Below are positions 35,347 to 37,168 of a stretch of DNA of 37,168 nucleotides, one piece after another. The notes under the pieces are model-generated. The model had not been told where the DNA came from. It saw nothing but the letters and a program-made list of their open reading frames with translations, and did not search any database. Positions within the stretch are counted from its first letter, which is position 1; each line of letters opens with the position of its first letter. Position numbers and translations under genes: made by a program. Source of the stretch: Rhizobiaceae bacterium (GTDB taxonomy: Bacteria; Pseudomonadota; Alphaproteobacteria; Rhizobiales; Rhizobiaceae); contig JANQMU010000078.1 of NCBI GenBank assembly GCA_028279875.1, positions 1 to 37,168 on the forward strand. The letters are read 5' to 3'.

Positions 35347-36113
35347 GTGTCCTTGACTCTTTCAAACTGGACGGCAAGACCGCGCTCGTCACCGGCGCCA
35401 AACGCGGATTGGGGCGGGCCATGGCGGAGGGACTGGCCGAGGCGGGTGCCGATATTATCGGCGTCAGCGCCAGCCTCGAGGCAGACGGCAGCGATGTGGG
35501 CCGGGCAGTGACCGGCCTCGGGCGCCGCTTCACCGGCTATGCCTGCGATTTCTCCGATCGGGCGGCGGTGACGCGATTTGCGGCGGAGGTTCTCGCCAAC
35601 CATCCGGAGATCGACATCCTGATCAACAATGCCGGCACGATCAAGCGCATGCCCGCCGCCGAACACCCGGACGAATTGTGGGACGAGGTCATCGAGGTGA
35701 ATCTGTCAGCGCAATTCGTTCTGACTCGCGAGGTCGGCCGCCGCATGGTCGAGCGCGGACGCGGCAAGGTTATCTTCACGGCTTCGCTGCTGAGCTTTCA
35801 GGGCGGCATCACCGTGCCGGGCTACGCCGCATCTAAGGGCGGGATCGCGCAGCTCACCATGGCCTTCGCCAATGAGTGGGCCGGGCGGGGCGTCAATGTC
35901 AACGCTATCGCACCCGGATATATCGCAACGGACAACACCCAGGCGCTCAGGGACGATCCGGTGCGTTCAAAGGCGATTTTGGACCGCATTCCGGCAGGAC
36001 GCTGGGGACGACCGGAGGATTTCGCCGGCGCAACCGTGTTCCTCGCATCGGGTGCATCCGACTATGTGCATGGCACGATCCTGACGGTCGATGGCGGATG
36101 GATGGGCCGCTGA
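35343..36113 (+). CDS. kduD: KduD-like short-chain dehydrogenase (2-dehydro-3-deoxy-D-gluconate 5-dehydrogenase family)
   Basis: NAD(P)-dependent SDR of 256 residues. The cofactor motif is TGAKRGLGRAMAEGLAEAG, the fold marker NNAGTIKR, and the catalytic Ser-Tyr-Lys are in FTASLLSFQGG...YAASKGG. Segments LSFQGGI-V-x-Y, NEWAGRGVNVNAIAPGYIATDNTQALRDD and ILDRIPAGRWG are shared with E. coli KduD, which converts 2-keto-3-deoxygluconate and its 5-keto form. This supports a 2-keto-3-deoxy sugar acid passing through the pathway, formed by the dehydratase upstream. The gene is last in the operon; 73 bases separate it from the convergent SDR. Confidence 0.88.
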   Translation: MSVLDSFKLDGKTALVTGAKRGLGRAMAEGLAEAGADIIGVSASLEADGSDVGRAVTGLGRRFTGYACDFSDRAAVTRFAAEVLANHPEIDILINNAGTIKRMPAAEHPDELWDEVIEVNLSAQFVLTREVGRRMVERGRGKVIFTASLLSFQGGITVPGYAASKGGIAQLTMAFANEWAGRGVNVNAIAPGYIATDNTQALRDDPVRSKAILDRIPAGRWGRPEDFAGATVFLASGASDYVHGTILTVDGGWMGR

Positions 36114-36186
36114 GGTCTGTTCCGATGTTCAGGCTCCGATATCCCAGGCGGCACGGCCAGCAGGGACTTCCCTATCCTGCAAGGCC

Positions 36187-36942
36187 CTAATGAAAGTAGA
36201 TGCCGCCGCAGACATTGAGTGACTGGCCGGTCACGAATTGCGACTGGTCCGATGCGAAGAACACGGTGGGCCCGATAATGTCTTTCGGGTCGCCGAGACG
36301 CTTGAGGGCAGCCACGTCGGACCAGTGGTCGATGGCTTCCTGCGAGCCGAGATTGTTCTTGCCCATTTCCGTCAGGATGATGCCGGGGCAGATGGCGTTG
36401 ACGGTGATCCCGTCCATGCCGACCTCCTGGGCATAGACGCGCGTCAGCGTGATCGCGGTCGCCTTGGTGGCGGCATAGTGGCCCTGGGTGGGCACGCCCT
36501 GCCGGCCGGCAATGGAGGCGATATTGACGATCCGGCCGGCCTTGCGGGCGCGCATCTGCGGCAGGACCGCATTGGTGACCAGAAGGACGCCCTTGGCATT
36601 GACGTCGAAATGAGCGTCCCAGCTTTTCTCGTCGATCTCGGAGAGCAGCCCGGGGACCAGGATGCCGGCATTGTTCACCAGAATATCGATGCCGCCGCTT
36701 GCCTCAGTCGCCTTGGCGACGACCGCATCGATGTCCGTCTTGCTGGTGACATCAAGCGCATAATTGTAGCATTTGCGGCCGGTCTTCTCGATTGCCGCCT
36801 GCACTCCGGCGCTGTCTTCGGCCTGGCGTTCAAGGTCGGTGATCACAATATCGGCGCCGTTTTCCGCAAGGCCCAGTGCTATGGCAGCGCCGATGCCGCG
36901 CGACGCCCCGGTAACGAGGGCGGTTTTTCCTGAAAGGGTCAT
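36187..36942 (-). CDS. SDR-family oxidoreductase (sugar or 3-oxoacyl dehydrogenase-like)
   Basis: Classical short-chain dehydrogenase of 251 residues, with TGASRGIGAAIALGLAENGAD (cofactor), NNAGILVPG, catalytic Ser-Tyr-Lys in ASIAGRQGVPTQGHYAATKAT and the C-terminal FVTGQSLNVCGGIY. An acidic residue after the second strand (VITDLER) suggests NAD preference. ATG at 36942 has AGGAGG eight bases upstream. It faces the sugar operon. It could be the first sugar dehydrogenase of the pathway, but nothing in the sequence fixes that, and it may belong to a gene group beyond the right edge. Confidence 0.88.
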   Translation of the reverse strand: MTLSGKTALVTGASRGIGAAIALGLAENGADIVITDLERQAEDSAGVQAAIEKTGRKCYNYALDVTSKTDIDAVVAKATEASGGIDILVNNAGILVPGLLSEIDEKSWDAHFDVNAKGVLLVTNAVLPQMRARKAGRIVNIASIAGRQGVPTQGHYAATKATAITLTRVYAQEVGMDGITVNAICPGIILTEMGKNNLGSQEAIDHWSDVAALKRLGDPKDIIGPTVFFASDQSQFVTGQSLNVCGGIYFH

Positions 36943-37168
36943 AGTCGTGTCCTCCTAGAGCGAGTTGTGCTTAGATTGGCTCATTTGACCGAGGTGCTTT
37001 TGGTCGCTGGCGAGGCGGGCTGCCGGCCGTGGTGCTGTCCCACCACAAGGGCAGGCCAACGACGTCCAGGGGCCAAAGGCGCCCGGCCCGAACGGTGACG
37101 GCAAATCGGCCCATCGGCTGCGTTGCGCCGCTTGCCCGATGCACCACATCGCGCTGCGCGACGCGCCT
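36943..37168. other. region at right edge without recognised gene
   Basis: 226 bases upstream of the minus-strand SDR gene. It holds repeat copy 2 and must hold the SDR promoter. Two minus-strand frames are open from the window edge: one stops at 36971, the other at 36955. Neither shows a domain I know, and codon-position composition does not favour either clearly. A short gene fragment continuing off the edge is possible. Confidence 0.4.
36956..36980 (+). repeat. dispersed repeat copy 2
   Basis: Begins TAGAGCG and contains the same exact 12-base core TTGTGCTTAGAT (36965-36976) as copy 1 at 34238, with 20 of 25 matches over the shared start. It lies immediately upstream of the ribosome binding site of the convergent SDR. 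A matching right end is not visible within the window. Confidence 0.5.

Noticed and set aside
1..37168. Search by eye for CRISPR arrays, tRNA or rRNA genes, phage or toxin-antitoxin genes.
   Set aside because: No regularly spaced repeats, cloverleaf-like segments or recognisable genes of these kinds were seen; the intergenic regions are mostly too short to hold them.

Overview
The window reads as chromosomal DNA of a GC-rich alphaproteobacterium, most likely of the order Hyphomicrobiales (Rhizobiales). The grounds are a PodJ-like polarity protein, a DUF952 gene translationally coupled to pyrD, a TIGR02186/TauE gene pair, a DUF6460-type small membrane protein, GANTC and CtrA-like motifs, and a LiuR-like operator ahead of beta-oxidation genes. 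I saw no rRNA, tRNA, CRISPR array or phage genes. Coding density is very high and only the stretch at 16779-17167 exceeds 300 bases without a gene.

Layout. 1-98: one end of an IS5-like insertion sequence whose transposase runs off the left edge; its terminus supplies part of the stop codon of a NarL/LuxR-type response regulator. 927-4612: housekeeping and small genes (secreted coiled-coil protein, DUF952-pyrD, a DinF-like MATE transporter, a small membrane protein). 4772-8073: an Lhr-like DEXH helicase overlapping the phosphoesterase PdeM, half of the 'ligase-associated' DNA repair set. 8099-13001: TauE/SafE permease with its TIGR02186 partner, a DHA2-type MFS exporter with a GNAT acetyltransferase, and a zinc-independent MDR oxidoreductase. 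13071-16778: a large PodJ-like protein (coiled coils, one membrane span, Sel1 repeats, peptidoglycan-binding domain).

17088-23668: a complete four-gene fatty-acid beta-oxidation operon (two acyl-CoA dehydrogenases, thiolase, bifunctional hydratase/dehydrogenase) behind a near-perfect palindrome inside a sigma70-like promoter and closed by a hairpin terminator. A small ABM-fold protein follows on the other strand.

24380-36942: a carbohydrate catabolic locus, the most interesting part of the window. A GntR/FCD repressor and a GMC oxidoreductase (overlapping genes) diverge from an AldA-like aldehyde dehydrogenase, a YtfQ-YtfR-YtfT-YjfF type furanose ABC transporter, a mandelate-racemase-type acid-sugar dehydratase, a zinc polyol/sugar-acid dehydrogenase and a KduD-like SDR. 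A second SDR faces the operon. Matching FCD-type operators sit on both divergent promoters. The inferred logic is uptake of a furanose or related sugar, oxidation to an aldonate, dehydration to a 2-keto-3-deoxy acid, further oxidation, and aldehyde oxidation by AldA. No sugar kinase, aldolase or hydrolase for the last step is in the window, so the substrate is unsettled. The last 200 bases hold no recognisable gene.
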